Below, piece by piece: positions 49,065 through 59,251 of a DNA stretch of 64,000 bases. Positions within the stretch are counted from its first letter, which is position 1. Every line of letters begins with the position of its first letter. The notes beneath the pieces were generated by a model, which did no database searches, was not told the DNA's origin, and saw only the letters and a program-made list of their open reading frames with translations. Location of the stretch: positions 1 to 64,000 of the forward strand of contig NZ_BOOY01000019.1 in assembly GCF_016863475.1 (NCBI RefSeq), in the 5' to 3' direction. Position numbers and translations under genes: made by a program. This DNA is from Spirilliplanes yamanashiensis. GTDB taxonomy: Bacteria > Actinomycetota > Actinomycetes > Mycobacteriales > Micromonosporaceae.

Positions 49065-49098
49065 TTAGGCTTGCCTTAGTAAGGTGAGGCTAACTTAC
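49065..49098. promoter_or_regulatory. Double DtxR/IdeR-type iron box
   Basis: TAAGGTGAGGCTAACTTAC (49080-49098) matches the iron-box consensus TTAGGTTAGGCTAACCTAA at 15 of 19 positions by my count. Next to it, TTAGGC-TT-GCCTTA (49065-49078) forms a second, weaker palindrome. The pair lies between the divergent DUF2470 gene and an S4 gene and could repress both when iron is plentiful. Confidence 0.75.
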
Positions 49099-49135
49099 CC
49101 CCGACGTCAACCGCGACCCACCGGAGAAGTGATCC

Positions 49136-49744
49136 GTGAACCAGTCCCGTCCGAAGGCCCGGCTCTCGCGGGCGCTCGGCATCCCGCTGACCCGCAAGTG
49201 CGTGAAGTACTTCGAGCGTCGGCCGTTCCCGCCGGGCGTGCACGGCCGCGCGCGGCGCAAGCCCAGCGACTACCAGGTGCGGCTGCTCGAGAAGCAGCGG
49301 CTGCGGCACCAGTACAACATCAGCGAGAAGCAGATGCGCCGGGCCTACGACGAGGCCCACCGGCTGGAGATGAAGACCGGCGAGGCGATGATCCAGCTGC
49401 TGGAGCGGCGGCTCGACGCCGTCGTGGCCCGCGCCGGGCTCGCCCGGACCATCTACCAGGCCCGCCAGCTCGTCGCGCACGGACACTTCGAGGTGGACGG
49501 CCGCAAGGTCGACCGGCCCGGCTACCTGCTCAAGCCCGGCCAGGTCGTGACGGTGCGCCGGCGCAGCGCCGCCAAGCCACCGTTCGAGATCGCCAAGGCC
49601 GGCGCGCACGTCGACGGGCCCACCGCCCCGTACCTGTCGACGTCGCTGGAGGAGCTGCGTATCACGCTGCTGCGCATCCCCGCCCGCACCGAGGTGCCGG
49701 TGCTGTGCGACGAGCAGCTGGTCGTCGAGTTCTACGCCCGCTGA
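49136..49744 (+). CDS. rpsD: 30S ribosomal protein S4, zinc-ligand-free form
   Basis: A 202-residue S4 protein. The N-terminal arm reads [33 protein letters not shown] and lacks the CxxC zinc ligands of the four-cysteine form. The S4 RNA-binding domain ([33 protein letters not shown]) and the closing [14 protein letters not shown] are intact. The gene is alone rather than in the rpsM-rpsK-rpsD-rpoA operon, so it may be a second copy. GTG start with GGAGAAG six bases upstream. The iron box upstream suggests metal-dependent expression, as recalled for other alternative ribosomal proteins. Confidence 0.93.
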   Translation: MNQSRPKARLSRALGIPLTRKCVKYFERRPFPPGVHGRARRKPSDYQVRLLEKQRLRHQYNISEKQMRRAYDEAHRLEMKTGEAMIQLLERRLDAVVARAGLARTIYQARQLVAHGHFEVDGRKVDRPGYLLKPGQVVTVRRRSAAKPPFEIAKAGAHVDGPTAPYLSTSLEELRITLLRIPARTEVPVLCDEQLVVEFYAR

Positions 49745-49777
49745 CCCCGCAGACCACCCGGCCACCGAGCAGCGACG

Positions 49778-49803
49778 GGCCCGGCACAACGGCGTGCCGG
49801 GCC
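49778..49803. terminator. Shared terminator between rpsD and ABC exporter
   Basis: GGCCCGGCAC (49778-49787) pairs with GTGCCGGGCC (49794-49803), loop 6 bases. It sits between two converging genes and touches the stop codon of the ABC gene, so it probably ends both transcripts. Confidence 0.7.
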
Positions 49804-51590
49804 TATCGCGTCTGCTCCAGCCAGCTGGAGTGCAGGCGGCCGTAGACCGACTCCGGGTCGCGGATCAGCTCCGCGTGCGGCCCGCGCTGGACGACCCGGC
49901 CCGCGTCGACCACGATCACCTCGTCCGCCGACTGCGCCGTGGACAGCCGGTGCGCGATCGCCACCGTGGTGCGGCCACGGGTCACCGCGTCGAGGGTGCG
50001 CTGCAGCCGGACCTCCGTCGCCGGGTCGACCGCGCTGGTGGCCTCGTCGAGCACCAGCAGGTCGGGGTCGGCCACGTAGGCGCGGACCAGCGCGACGAGC
50101 TGGCGCTCGCCCACGCTCAGCGCCTCGCCCCGCTCGCCCACCGGCGTGTGCAGGCCCGCGGGCAGGCCCGTCACCCAGTCGGCCAGGCCCAGCTCGCCGA
50201 ACGCCAGCTCCAGGTCCTCGTCGCCGAGGTCGGGGCGGGCGAACCGCACGTTCTCGGCGACGGTGCCGTCGAACAGGAAGCCGTCCTGCGGCACCATGAC
50301 GACCTTCGCGCGCAGCGACGCGAACCGCACGTCGGTCAGCGGCACCCCGGACAGCAGCACCCGCCCGCCGGCCGGGTCCATGAGGCGGGTGAGCAGCTTG
50401 GCGAACGTCGTCTTGCCGCTGCCCGTCTCGCCCACCACGGCCACCCGGGTGTGCGGCGTGATCGTCAGGTCCACCCCGGACAGCACGGTCGGCCCGCCCG
50501 GGTACGCGTACGACACGCGCTCGAAGCGCACCTCGACCGGTCCGGGCGGCAGGTCGCGGCCCGCCGCGCCCGGGTCGGCCACGTCCGGGTCCATGTCGAG
50601 CACGTCGAGCACCCGGCGCCAGCCCGCGACCGCGTTCTGCGCCTCGTTCAGCGTCTCGGTGGCGATCTGCACCGGCTGGATGAACAGCGTCACCAGGAAC
50701 AGGAACGCCGTGAGCTGGCCGACCGTGATGTCGCCGTCGACGCCGAGCAGCACGCCCACCACGACGACCGCGGCGAGGGCCAGCCCGGCCGCCACCTCGC
50801 CGGTGGAGAAGCCGGTGACGCTGGTCTTCAGCGCCTGTTTCTGGGCGGTGCGCAGCTCGTCGACCGCCGTGTCGAGCTTGGCGGAGGTGCGGCCCGCGAC
50901 GCCGTAGGCGCGGATGACGTCGGCGCCCACCACGCTCTCGGCGACCGCGGCGAGCAGCGTGCCCGTGCGCTGCCGGACGGTGCCGTACGCGCCGGCCAGC
51001 CGCTTTTGGAACCGCCGGATGACGATCACCGCGGGCACGAACGCCAGCAGCGTCACCAGCGTGAGCTGCCACGAGTAGACCAGCATCACGACGATGGTGA
51101 CGACGAGCTGCCCGCTGGTGATGAGCAGCATGACGCCGCCCATCTGCAGGAACTGGGTGATCTGGTCGATGTCGCCGGTGACCCGGGAGACCAGGGCGCC
51201 GCGCCGCTCGGCCGCCTGGTGCAGCACCGACAGGTCGTGCACGTGCCGGAACGTGCGGGTGCGCACCCCGGCCAGGGCGGTCTCGCTGACGGTGAACAGC
51301 CGGCGCACCATCAGGTAGCCGCACGCGGTGGTGAGGATCAGGACGGCGACGGTGACGGCGACGACCAGGCCGACCCGGCCCACGTCGAGCCCGCCCGGGC
51401 CGCGGATGCCCCAGTCGATGCCCTGCTGGATGGCGATCGGCACGGCGACCCGGCCGGCCATCGACACCAGGGCGAGCGCGAGGGTGCCGGCCAGGCCGGT
51501 GCGCAGCTCGGGCGACAGGGCCAGGCCGCGGCGCACGGTGCGCAGCGCCGGCTCGTAGTCGCGCTCGGCCGTCACGGTCGCCGTCGTCAC
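49803..51590 (-). CDS. Heterodimeric ABC exporter subunit with catalytic ATP site
   Basis: A 595-residue fused membrane domain (six helices, about 30-320) and ATPase (about 350-595). Walker A GETGSGKTT, Walker B LLVLDEATSAVD with the catalytic Glu, and switch His AIAHRLST are canonical, but the signature is LSVGERQ instead of LSGGQ. With the partner it forms one consensus and one degenerate ATP site, as known for TM287/288 and BmrCD. The GTG start overlaps the partner's stop (GTGA). Substrate: lipid, peptide or drug, unknown. Confidence 0.93.
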   Translation of the reverse strand: MTTATVTAERDYEPALRTVRRGLALSPELRTGLAGTLALALVSMAGRVAVPIAIQQGIDWGIRGPGGLDVGRVGLVVAVTVAVLILTTACGYLMVRRLFTVSETALAGVRTRTFRHVHDLSVLHQAAERRGALVSRVTGDIDQITQFLQMGGVMLLITSGQLVVTIVVMLVYSWQLTLVTLLAFVPAVIVIRRFQKRLAGAYGTVRQRTGTLLAAVAESVVGADVIRAYGVAGRTSAKLDTAVDELRTAQKQALKTSVTGFSTGEVAAGLALAAVVVVGVLLGVDGDITVGQLTAFLFLVTLFIQPVQIATETLNEAQNAVAGWRRVLDVLDMDPDVADPGAAGRDLPPGPVEVRFERVSYAYPGGPTVLSGVDLTITPHTRVAVVGETGSGKTTFAKLLTRLMDPAGGRVLLSGVPLTDVRFASLRAKVVMVPQDGFLFDGTVAENVRFARPDLGDEDLELAFGELGLADWVTGLPAGLHTPVGERGEALSVGERQLVALVRAYVADPDLLVLDEATSAVDPATEVRLQRTLDAVTRGRTTVAIAHRLSTAQSADEVIVVDAGRVVQRGPHAELIRDPESVYGRLHSSWLEQTR

Positions 51591-53398
51591 GCGGGCACCT
51601 CCTCGTCGTAGGCGTGCTCGCGCTCGCGTTCGGCCTCGGCCCGCTCGTACGCGGTGACCAGGGCGGTGTAGCCGGGCGTGGAGGCCAGCAGCTCGCGGTG
51701 GGTGCCGGTGGCGACGACCCGGCCGTGCTCGACGTAGACCACCTGGTCGGCCAGTGCGATGGTGGCCCGCCGGTACGCCACCACGAGGATCGACGTGCCG
51801 GCGCCGCCGCGCAGCCCGGCGAGGATGGCCGACTCGACGCGCGGGTCGACGGCGCTGGTCGCGTCGTCGAGGACGAGCAGCCGCGGCGACCCGGCGAGGG
51901 CGCGGGCCAAGGTGAGCCGCTGCCGCTGGCCGCCGGACAGCGAGGTGCCGCGCTCCCCCACCGCCGTGTCGAGCCCGTCGGGCAGCTTGTCGACGAAGGC
52001 GTCGGCCTGCGCCAGCTCCAGCGCGGCGCGGGCCTCGTCCTCGCCGACGCCGGGCCGGTCGAGGGTGAGGTTGGCCCGCACGGTGTCGTCGAAGACGAAC
52101 GGCACCTGCGGCACGAACGCCGCGGTGCGGGCCAGGGCGGCGGCGCTGAGGGTGCGGGCGTCGGCGCCGTCGAGGCGGACGGTGCCGGTGGCCGGGTCGA
52201 CCAGCCGCACCGCCAGCGCGGCGATGGTGGACTTGCCGGAGCCGGTGGGGCCCACCAGCGCGACCGTGCGCCCGGGCGCCACCGTGAACGACACGTCGTG
52301 CAGCACCTCGCGGCCGCCCTCGTAGGCGAAGCTCACCCGGTCGAAGGCGAGCGCGGCCGGGCCGGTGGCGGCGGCCGGCTCGGCGTCGCCGTAGGTCATG
52401 TCGCCGGTGGCGGACAGCACGGCCTGCACCCGGTCCCACCCGGCGACGCTGCGCGGCAGCTCGGCCACCACCCAGCCGATCGCCCGCACCGGAAAGGCGA
52501 GCACGGTGAACAGGAACGCGACGCTGACCAGCTCGCCGACCGTGATGTGGCCGGTGCCGAGCCGCCAGGCGCCGAGCAGCAGCACCGCCAGGGTGCCCAG
52601 GCTCGGCAGCGCGTCCATGACCGGGTCGAACGCGCCGCGCAGCCGGCCGACGGAGATCAGCGCGTCGCGCAGCTCGCGCACCTCGGCGGCGAACCGCTCG
52701 CCCTCGGCGGCCTCGCGGCCCATCGTCTTGACGACCAGGGCGCCGTCGAAGCTCTCGTGGGCGATGGCGCTGACCCGGGCGCGCAGCTGCTGGGCGCGGA
52801 TCTGCCGGGGCGCCATGCGCCGCGAGTAGACCACGTTGAGGGTGAACAGCGACGGGAACAGCGCCACCCCGACGAGGGCGAGCACCCAGTCGGTGGCGAA
52901 CAGCGAGCCGACCGCGGCGACCAGCATGACCAGAGTGCCGACGGCGAACGGCAGCGGCGCGATCGGGTAGAACGCGGCCTCGACGTCGGAGTTGGCGTTG
53001 GACAGCAGGGTGCCGGTGGCGTGCCGGCGGTGCCAGGCCGGCGGCAGCGCCAGGTAGCGGCGGGTGACCGCGCGCCGGTAGCGCGCCTGCAGGTGGAACT
53101 GCATGTAGCCCGCGCCGAGGCGGCGGCCGAAGATGCTCAGCACCCGCAGCAGGCTGATACCCAGCAGGATGGCGGCGGCGGCCAGCAGCAGGTCCCACTC
53201 GGCGCGGCGCTGCTCGATGGACGGCACGACGACCCGGCCGACCAGGTTGCCGATGACGAACGCGTTGCCGATGATCAGCAGGCCGAACAGCACGCTGCCC
53301 ACCGCGCCGATCAGGAAGCGGCGCGGCTCGGTGCGGATGGCCTGGCCCAGCACCCACAGCCCGCGGGCCAGCACGTCCCGGCTCGTCCTGCTCGGCAC
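51587..53398 (-). CDS. Heterodimeric ABC exporter subunit with degenerate ATP site
   Basis: About 603 residues with six membrane helices and an ATPase. Walker A GPTGSGKST and signature LSGGQRQR are canonical, but Walker B is LLVLDDATSAVD (Asp for the catalytic Glu) and the switch His is replaced (VVAYRRAT). This is the complementary pattern to its partner. The start is unclear: I prefer GTG at 53398 with a G-rich stretch upstream, but TTG at 53422 is possible. It is the first gene of the two-gene operon. Confidence 0.92.
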   Translation of the reverse strand: MPSRTSRDVLARGLWVLGQAIRTEPRRFLIGAVGSVLFGLLIIGNAFVIGNLVGRVVVPSIEQRRAEWDLLLAAAAILLGISLLRVLSIFGRRLGAGYMQFHLQARYRRAVTRRYLALPPAWHRRHATGTLLSNANSDVEAAFYPIAPLPFAVGTLVMLVAAVGSLFATDWVLALVGVALFPSLFTLNVVYSRRMAPRQIRAQQLRARVSAIAHESFDGALVVKTMGREAAEGERFAAEVRELRDALISVGRLRGAFDPVMDALPSLGTLAVLLLGAWRLGTGHITVGELVSVAFLFTVLAFPVRAIGWVVAELPRSVAGWDRVQAVLSATGDMTYGDAEPAAATGPAALAFDRVSFAYEGGREVLHDVSFTVAPGRTVALVGPTGSGKSTIAALAVRLVDPATGTVRLDGADARTLSAAALARTAAFVPQVPFVFDDTVRANLTLDRPGVGEDEARAALELAQADAFVDKLPDGLDTAVGERGTSLSGGQRQRLTLARALAGSPRLLVLDDATSAVDPRVESAILAGLRGGAGTSILVVAYRRATIALADQVVYVEHGRVVATGTHRELLASTPGYTALVTAYERAEAEREREHAYDEEVPA

Positions 53399-53553
53399 GG
53401 CACCCCCGCGGTAAGTAGTCAACGGCCCAGACGAACCTTACTCCGCGACGGCGGCGGAACTGGGACCGTTCCATCCTGGCGCACGGGTACGACATCCGCC
53501 GACCACGATTCGCCCGGGAGGCTGTGGGGCGGGCCACACCCTACGATCGACGG

Positions 53554-54183
53554 ATGACCTACGCACGCGACGAACGCCGGGCCCTGGCCGACCTGTTCGC
53601 CGAGACGGGACCCGACCGGCCCACGCTGTGCGAGGGGTGGACCACCCGCGACCTCGCCGCCCACCTCGTCGTGCGCGACCGCCGCCCGGACAGCGCCGCC
53701 GGGCTGCTCGTGCCCGCGCTGCAGGCGCACGGCGAGCGGGTCCGGCTGGGCGTCGCGGCCAGGCCGTGGGCGGAGGTGATCGAGCTGGTGCGCACCCCGC
53801 CGTGGTGGAGCCCGGTCAGCAACCCGCTGGTGGAGCCGCTGACCAACACCACCGAGTTCTTCGTGCACCACGAGGACGTGCGCCGCGGCGAGCCGGGCTG
53901 GCAGCCGCGCGCCCTGGAGCCCGCGTTCCGCGAGACGCTGTGGAAGCAGCTGAAGCAGACCGCGCGGCTGGCGCTGCGCAAGGCGCCCGCCCGGATCACG
54001 CTCGTCGCGCCGGGCCTCGGCGAGACGGTCGCCGGCCCCGAGGGCAGGCCGCCGGCCACCCTGACCGGCGAGCCGGGCGAGCTGCTGCTGTTCCTCACCG
54101 GGCGGCAGCGCGCGGCCCGGGTCGAGGTCGGTGGCGATCCCGCGGTCGCCGAGCGGCTGCGGGGCGCGAAGCTCGGGTTCTAG
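53554..54183 (+). CDS. TIGR03085 family protein (DinB/mycothiol-dependent fold)
   Basis: A 209-residue protein of the DinB-like four-helix fold shared with mycothiol-dependent maleylpyruvate isomerases. Typical are RALADLFAETGPDRPTLCEGWTTRDLAAHLVVRDRRPD at the N terminus and NTTEFFVHHEDVRRGEPGW in the middle, which supply the metal-binding His residues. The reaction is unknown. A TACGAT hexamer ends 6 bases before the ATG (leaderless). Its stop shares a CTAG with the gene on the other strand. Confidence 0.85.
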   Translation: MTYARDERRALADLFAETGPDRPTLCEGWTTRDLAAHLVVRDRRPDSAAGLLVPALQAHGERVRLGVAARPWAEVIELVRTPPWWSPVSNPLVEPLTNTTEFFVHHEDVRRGEPGWQPRALEPAFRETLWKQLKQTARLALRKAPARITLVAPGLGETVAGPEGRPPATLTGEPGELLLFLTGRQRAARVEVGGDPAVAERLRGAKLGF

Positions 54184-54683
54184 TCGTCGTCCGACTTGTC
54201 CTCGGTGCGGGCCACCGGACGGCCGTCGGCCCCGCAGGTCACCGTCACCTCGACGCGCCGGCGCCCCGAGCGGAAGTCGACCTCGGCCTCGTCGGCGCCG
54301 TCCTCCACCTCGTGGGTGCCCCACCCCTGCGCGGGCGAGGTGCCGGCGATCGTGACGACGCCCGCCGCGCAGCGGGCGGTGACCAGCCCGCCGGGGGTGT
54401 CGAACGTCTGCGTGCCGGCGGCGACGGTCGTCGGCGCCGCGGACGTCGGCCCTGCGGAGGCCGGCGCGGAGGAAGGCGCGGAGCCCGGCGTGGAGGCGGG
54501 CGCGGAGGTCGGCGCCGCCGGGGCGGACGCGAGCGCGTCGGCGACCTCGGCGGCCGACAGCGCCGGCGGGGCCGAGCCCTGCAGGCCCTCCCCGATCAGG
54601 CGCACCGCGGCCAGGCCGACGACGACCGCCACCAGGGCGGCGGTCAGCCAGCCGGCGACGCCGAGCAGAGTCCGTGATCCCAC
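54180..54683 (-). CDS. Membrane-anchored DUF-type protein with Ala/Ser/Pro linker
   Basis: A 167-residue protein: one N-terminal membrane helix (LLGVAGWLTAALVAVVVGLAAVRLIG), a 50-residue Ala/Pro/Ser/Thr linker, and a C-terminal beta-rich domain with two cysteines (VTARCAAGVVTIAGTSPAQG, VEVTVTCGADGRPVAR) likely to form a disulfide outside the cell. I do not recognise a named family. GTG start. It is divergent from the response-regulator gene 102 bases away, so it may be a target or accessory of that system. Confidence 0.7.
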   Translation of the reverse strand: MGSRTLLGVAGWLTAALVAVVVGLAAVRLIGEGLQGSAPPALSAAEVADALASAPAAPTSAPASTPGSAPSSAPASAGPTSAAPTTVAAGTQTFDTPGGLVTARCAAGVVTIAGTSPAQGWGTHEVEDGADEAEVDFRSGRRRVEVTVTCGADGRPVARTEDKSDDD

Positions 54684-54785
54684 GGCGTCGAGTCTGCCCG
54701 GTCGCCGGCTAAGCCGGGCACACCCCGACGCTAAGAGACGGTTAAGGGCCGCGGCGGCGGGCCCCGGCATGGGTACGGTCGGCGG

Positions 54786-55466
54786 GTGCCCCGCCTGCTG
54801 CTCATCGAGGACGACCCCGCCATCCGGACCAACCTGCTGCGCGCGCTGCGCGAGCGCGGCCACGCCGTCGCCGCCGAGGGCACCGCGATGGCGGGCCTGC
54901 AGACGGCCCTCGCCGAGCGCCCCGACCTGGTCGTGCTCGACCTGGGCCTGCCCGACCTGGACGGCCTGGAGCTGCTGCGGATGCTGCGCGCGGTCAGCGC
55001 CGTGCCGGTCATCGTGGCGACCGCCCGCGACGACGAGACGGTCATCGTCCGGGCGCTCGACGCGGGCGGCGACGACTACGTGGTCAAGCCGTTCACCGCC
55101 GCCCAGCTCGACGCCCGCATCCGGGCGGTGCTGCGCCGCGGCGGGCCCGGCCGCGACGCCGGGGAGGTGCACGTCGTCGGCGGGCTGCGCATCGACGTCG
55201 GCGCCCGCCAGGCCACCCTCGACGGCGCCGGCCTCGACCTGACGCCGCGCGAGTTCGACCTGCTCGTGCACCTGGCCGGGCGGGCCGGGCAGGTGGTCAC
55301 CAAGCGGGAGCTGCTCACCGAGGTGTGGCAGGTGCCGTACGGCGGGGCCGACAAGACTGTGGACGTGCACCTGTCGTGGCTGCGCCGCAAGCTCGGCGAG
55401 TCCGCGCAGGAGCCGCGCTACCTGCACACGGTGCGCGGCGTCGGGGTCCGGCTGAGCGCCCCGTGA
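54786..55466 (+). CDS. OmpR/PhoB family response regulator
   Basis: A 226-residue regulator. The receiver has the acidic pair LIEDDPAI, phosphoacceptor Asp in LVVLDLGLPDLDG, switch Thr in IVATARDDE and Lys in DDYVVKPF. The C-terminal winged helix ends VDVHLSWLRRKLGESAQEPRYLHTVRGVGVRL. GTG start 6 bases after TACGGT. It is coupled to the kinase gene by GTGA. The target genes may be the divergent anchored protein or the PepSY gene downstream. Confidence 0.93.
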   Translation: MPRLLLIEDDPAIRTNLLRALRERGHAVAAEGTAMAGLQTALAERPDLVVLDLGLPDLDGLELLRMLRAVSAVPVIVATARDDETVIVRALDAGGDDYVVKPFTAAQLDARIRAVLRRGGPGRDAGEVHVVGGLRIDVGARQATLDGAGLDLTPREFDLLVHLAGRAGQVVTKRELLTEVWQVPYGGADKTVDVHLSWLRRKLGESAQEPRYLHTVRGVGVRLSAP

Positions 55467-56716
55467 AGGCCCGGCTGAGGATCCTCGTCGCCGCCACCAC
55501 GCTGCTCGTGCTGGTGGCGTTCCTGGTGCCGCTGGCCCTGCTGGTGCGCTCGTTCGCCGAGAACCAGGCGATGAGCGCGGCGAACACCAGCGTGCAGGCG
55601 GTGCGGCCGCTGCTGGGCGTCGCCGACCCGGACGACGTGCGCCAGGCGCTGGTCGGGCTGCCGGGCGTCACCGTCTACCTGCCGGACGGGCAGGTGCTGG
55701 GCGCGCGCGCCCCGCGTACCCCCGCCGTGGAGCTGGCCGCCCGCGGCGGCCGCAGCTTCACCGCGCTGGTCCCGGAGGGCCGCGAGATCGTCTTCGCGGT
55801 GCGCGGCGGCGCCGGCACCGCGGTGATCCGCACCCTGGTCACGAACGAGGAACTGACCCGCGGCGTCACCCAGGCGTGGCTGCTGCTGGCCGGGCTGGGC
55901 CTGGCGCTGGTGGTGATCGGCCTGGTGGTCGCCGACCGGATCGCCCGCGGGCTGATCCGGCCGATCACCGAGCTGAGCACGGTCTCGCACCGGCTCGCGG
56001 GCGCCGACCTGGGCGCCCGCGCGCTGCCCGCCGGGCCGCCCGAGCTGCGCGAGGTCGCCAAGGCGCTCAACCACCTGGCGCGGCGCATCCAGGAGCTGCT
56101 GCGCGCCGAGCGCGAGGAGGTGGCCGACCTGTCGCACCGGCTGCGCACCCCGCTGACCGCGCTGCGGCTGGAGGCCGAGTCGCTCGCCGACCCGGCCGAC
56201 GCCGCCCGGATCACCGACCACGTCGACGCCCTCCAGCGCGCCGTCACCGACCTGATCGAGCAGGCCCGCCGCCGCAGCGACGACCGCCCCGCCGCCGAGC
56301 AGCGCTGCGACGCCACCGCGATCGTCCGCGACCGGGTGGCGTTCTGGCAGGTGCTGGCCGACGACACCGGCCGCGCGGTCACCGCCGCGCTGCCCGACGG
56401 GCCGCTGCCGGTGGCGGTGGCCTGGGACGACCTGGCCGCCGCCCTGGACGCGCTGCTCGGCAACGTCTTCGCGCACACCCCCGACGGCACCGACTTCTCG
56501 GTGCGGCTGGCGGCGGCCCCGGGCGGCGGGGCGACGCTGGAGGTCGCCGACGCCGGGCCGGGCTTCCCCGGCGGCGCGGCGCCCGCCCGCGGCGACAGCG
56601 GCGCCGGCTCCACCGGGCTGGGGCTGGACATCGCCCGGCGCGCGGCCGCCACCTTCCGCGCCGGCAACGCCCCGGGCGGCGGCGCGGCCGTCACGCTGAC
56701 GCTGCCGCCGGCCTAA
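55463..56716 (+). CDS. Sensor histidine kinase
   Basis: A 417-residue kinase: first membrane helix (ILVAATTLLVLVAFLVPLALLV), an extracellular domain of about 110 residues, a second helix (WLLLAGLGLALVVIGLVVA), HAMP linker, H-box VADLSHRLRTPLTALRLEAE with the phosphorylated His, N-box LLGNVFAHTPDGTDF and G-box STGLGLDIARR. It phosphorylates the preceding regulator. The signal is unknown. Its TAA is immediately followed by the stop of the opposite gene. Confidence 0.93.
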   Translation: MKARLRILVAATTLLVLVAFLVPLALLVRSFAENQAMSAANTSVQAVRPLLGVADPDDVRQALVGLPGVTVYLPDGQVLGARAPRTPAVELAARGGRSFTALVPEGREIVFAVRGGAGTAVIRTLVTNEELTRGVTQAWLLLAGLGLALVVIGLVVADRIARGLIRPITELSTVSHRLAGADLGARALPAGPPELREVAKALNHLARRIQELLRAEREEVADLSHRLRTPLTALRLEAESLADPADAARITDHVDALQRAVTDLIEQARRRSDDRPAAEQRCDATAIVRDRVAFWQVLADDTGRAVTAALPDGPLPVAVAWDDLAAALDALLGNVFAHTPDGTDFSVRLAAAPGGGATLEVADAGPGFPGGAAPARGDSGAGSTGLGLDIARRAAATFRAGNAPGGGAAVTLTLPPA

Positions 56717-57208
56717 TCACAGCGGCTCGGGCACGTCCGCGCACAGGTACTCGGCCGACTCCAGCAACTCGGCGGTCAGCCGCACCCCGGTGAGCTTCCC
56801 GGCCAGCTCCAGCGCGCCCTCCACCGGGGCGGCCGGGAACTCCGCCGTGGGCGACAGGTCGCGCAGCACCACCCCGTCGGCCACGTGCACGAACTGGTCG
56901 CCGCCGACGATGTTGCGGTAGTGCGCGACCAGCTCCGAGCCCGCGGACAGCGGCCCGTACACGTCCTCGGTGACGCCCAGGTAGCCGTAGGGCTCGACGA
57001 TCAGCGACCACCCGGGCAGCTGGGTGACGGCCACGAACTCCTCGTCGCCGGGGGCCGGCTCCAGCACGGCGGCCAGGCCGGTGGCCGGGCGCACGCCGGT
57101 GCCGTCGAGCCGGTCGATCACCTCGCGGGGGCTCAGCCCGGCGACGAGGGTCAGGCAGTACGCCTCCGCCAGGGCGGCGCAGCGGTCGGTGAACCAGGCG
57201 TAGGACAT
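56717..57208 (-). CDS. DUF6461-like protein
   Basis: A 163-residue cytoplasmic protein beginning MSYAWFTDRCAALAEAYCLTLV, with PREVIDRLDGTG, VAVTQLPGWSLIVEPYGYLG and a C-terminal LLESAEYLCADVPEPL. The pattern resembles the DUF6461 group found beside many actinomycete genes, often in immunity-like contexts, but no function is known. The ATG at 57208 is 6 bases after CACGAT; a TTG two codons upstream is possible. Confidence 0.65.
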   Translation of the reverse strand: MSYAWFTDRCAALAEAYCLTLVAGLSPREVIDRLDGTGVRPATGLAAVLEPAPGDEEFVAVTQLPGWSLIVEPYGYLGVTEDVYGPLSAGSELVAHYRNIVGGDQFVHVADGVVLRDLSPTAEFPAAPVEGALELAGKLTGVRLTAELLESAEYLCADVPEPL

Positions 57209-57329
57209 CCGCAAATCGTGGCACAGCGGACCTTTACCTGACCTTAGGGGTCACACAGCGCGGCGTTGGCGCAGATCGCGGGACGGTGTCGTCAGTCAGG
57301 CAGCACCCGTGGACACGGAAGGTTCGATC

Positions 57330-57959
57330 ATGATGCAGAAGAAGGCAGTCCTCGCCCTCGCCGCCGGCTCCCTCGCCGCGGTCGCGATCGGCGGCACGGC
57401 GGCGATGGCCGCCGGCGGCGACCGGCCCGCCACGGCGCGGCTCGGTGCCGCGGAGCCGGTCCCGCTGGACAGCGGGTCGCCCAGCGCGGACCCGTCGGAG
57501 TCGGCGTCGCCCTCGGCCTCCGCCTCGCCCTCGGAGTCGGCGTCGGCGTCCGCGTCGCCGTCCTCCTCGTCCAGTTCCGCCACCGCCACCGCCACCGGCG
57601 CGATCAGCGTCGAGCGGGCCGGGCAGATCGCGCTCAACCGGGTCGGCGGCGGCCGGGTCACCGACGTCGAGGGCGAGACCGAGCACGGCCGCGCCGTCTG
57701 GGACGTCGAGGTGGTCGCGGGCGGCGTCGAGCACGAGCTGGACATCGACCGGCAGACCGGCGAGGTGGTCCGGCACCGCACGGACGCGTCCGACGACAGC
57801 GACGACAGCGACGGCCGCGACGACAGCGACGGCCGCAGCGACGACAGCAGCGACGACAGCGGCAGCGACGACAGCGGCCACGACCGGGCCGACGACGATG
57901 ACGATGACGACGACAGCGGGCGCGGGCACGGGCGTGGCCGCGGCGGCGACGACGACTGA
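57330..57959 (+). CDS. Secreted PepSY-domain protein with acidic tail
   Basis: A 209-residue exported protein. The signal peptide is MMQKKAVLALAAGSLAAVAIGGTAAMAAG, and a Ser/Ala-rich linker follows. One PepSY domain (AISVERAGQIALNRVGGGRVTDVEGE to HELDIDRQTGEVVRHR) comes next, and the last 55 residues are Asp/Ser/Gly-rich and strongly acidic. PepSY proteins may inhibit proteases, and they are often encoded near OmpR-type systems as here. The acidic tail could bind calcium or cations. The ATG at 57330 has GGAAGG 7 bases upstream. It converges with a secreted subtilase gene, a possible functional partner. Confidence 0.85.
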   Translation: MMQKKAVLALAAGSLAAVAIGGTAAMAAGGDRPATARLGAAEPVPLDSGSPSADPSESASPSASASPSESASASASPSSSSSSATATATGAISVERAGQIALNRVGGGRVTDVEGETEHGRAVWDVEVVAGGVEHELDIDRQTGEVVRHRTDASDDSDDSDGRDDSDGRSDDSSDDSGSDDSGHDRADDDDDDDDSGRGHGRGRGGDDD

Positions 57960-57970
57960 TCCCACCCGCA

Positions 57971-58015
57971 CGGAAGCGGCCCCGGGTGCTCTGTGGAGCG
58001 CCCGGGGCCGTTCCG
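57971..58015. terminator. Long shared terminator
   Basis: A stem of about 20 pairs with one bulged base (57971-57991 with 57996-58015, loop TGTG) lies between the convergent PepSY and subtilase genes. It is the longest hairpin in the window and should terminate in both directions. Confidence 0.85.
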
Positions 58016-58030
58016 CCTCAACGGAGGAGG

Positions 58031-59251
<1,221 letters not shown>

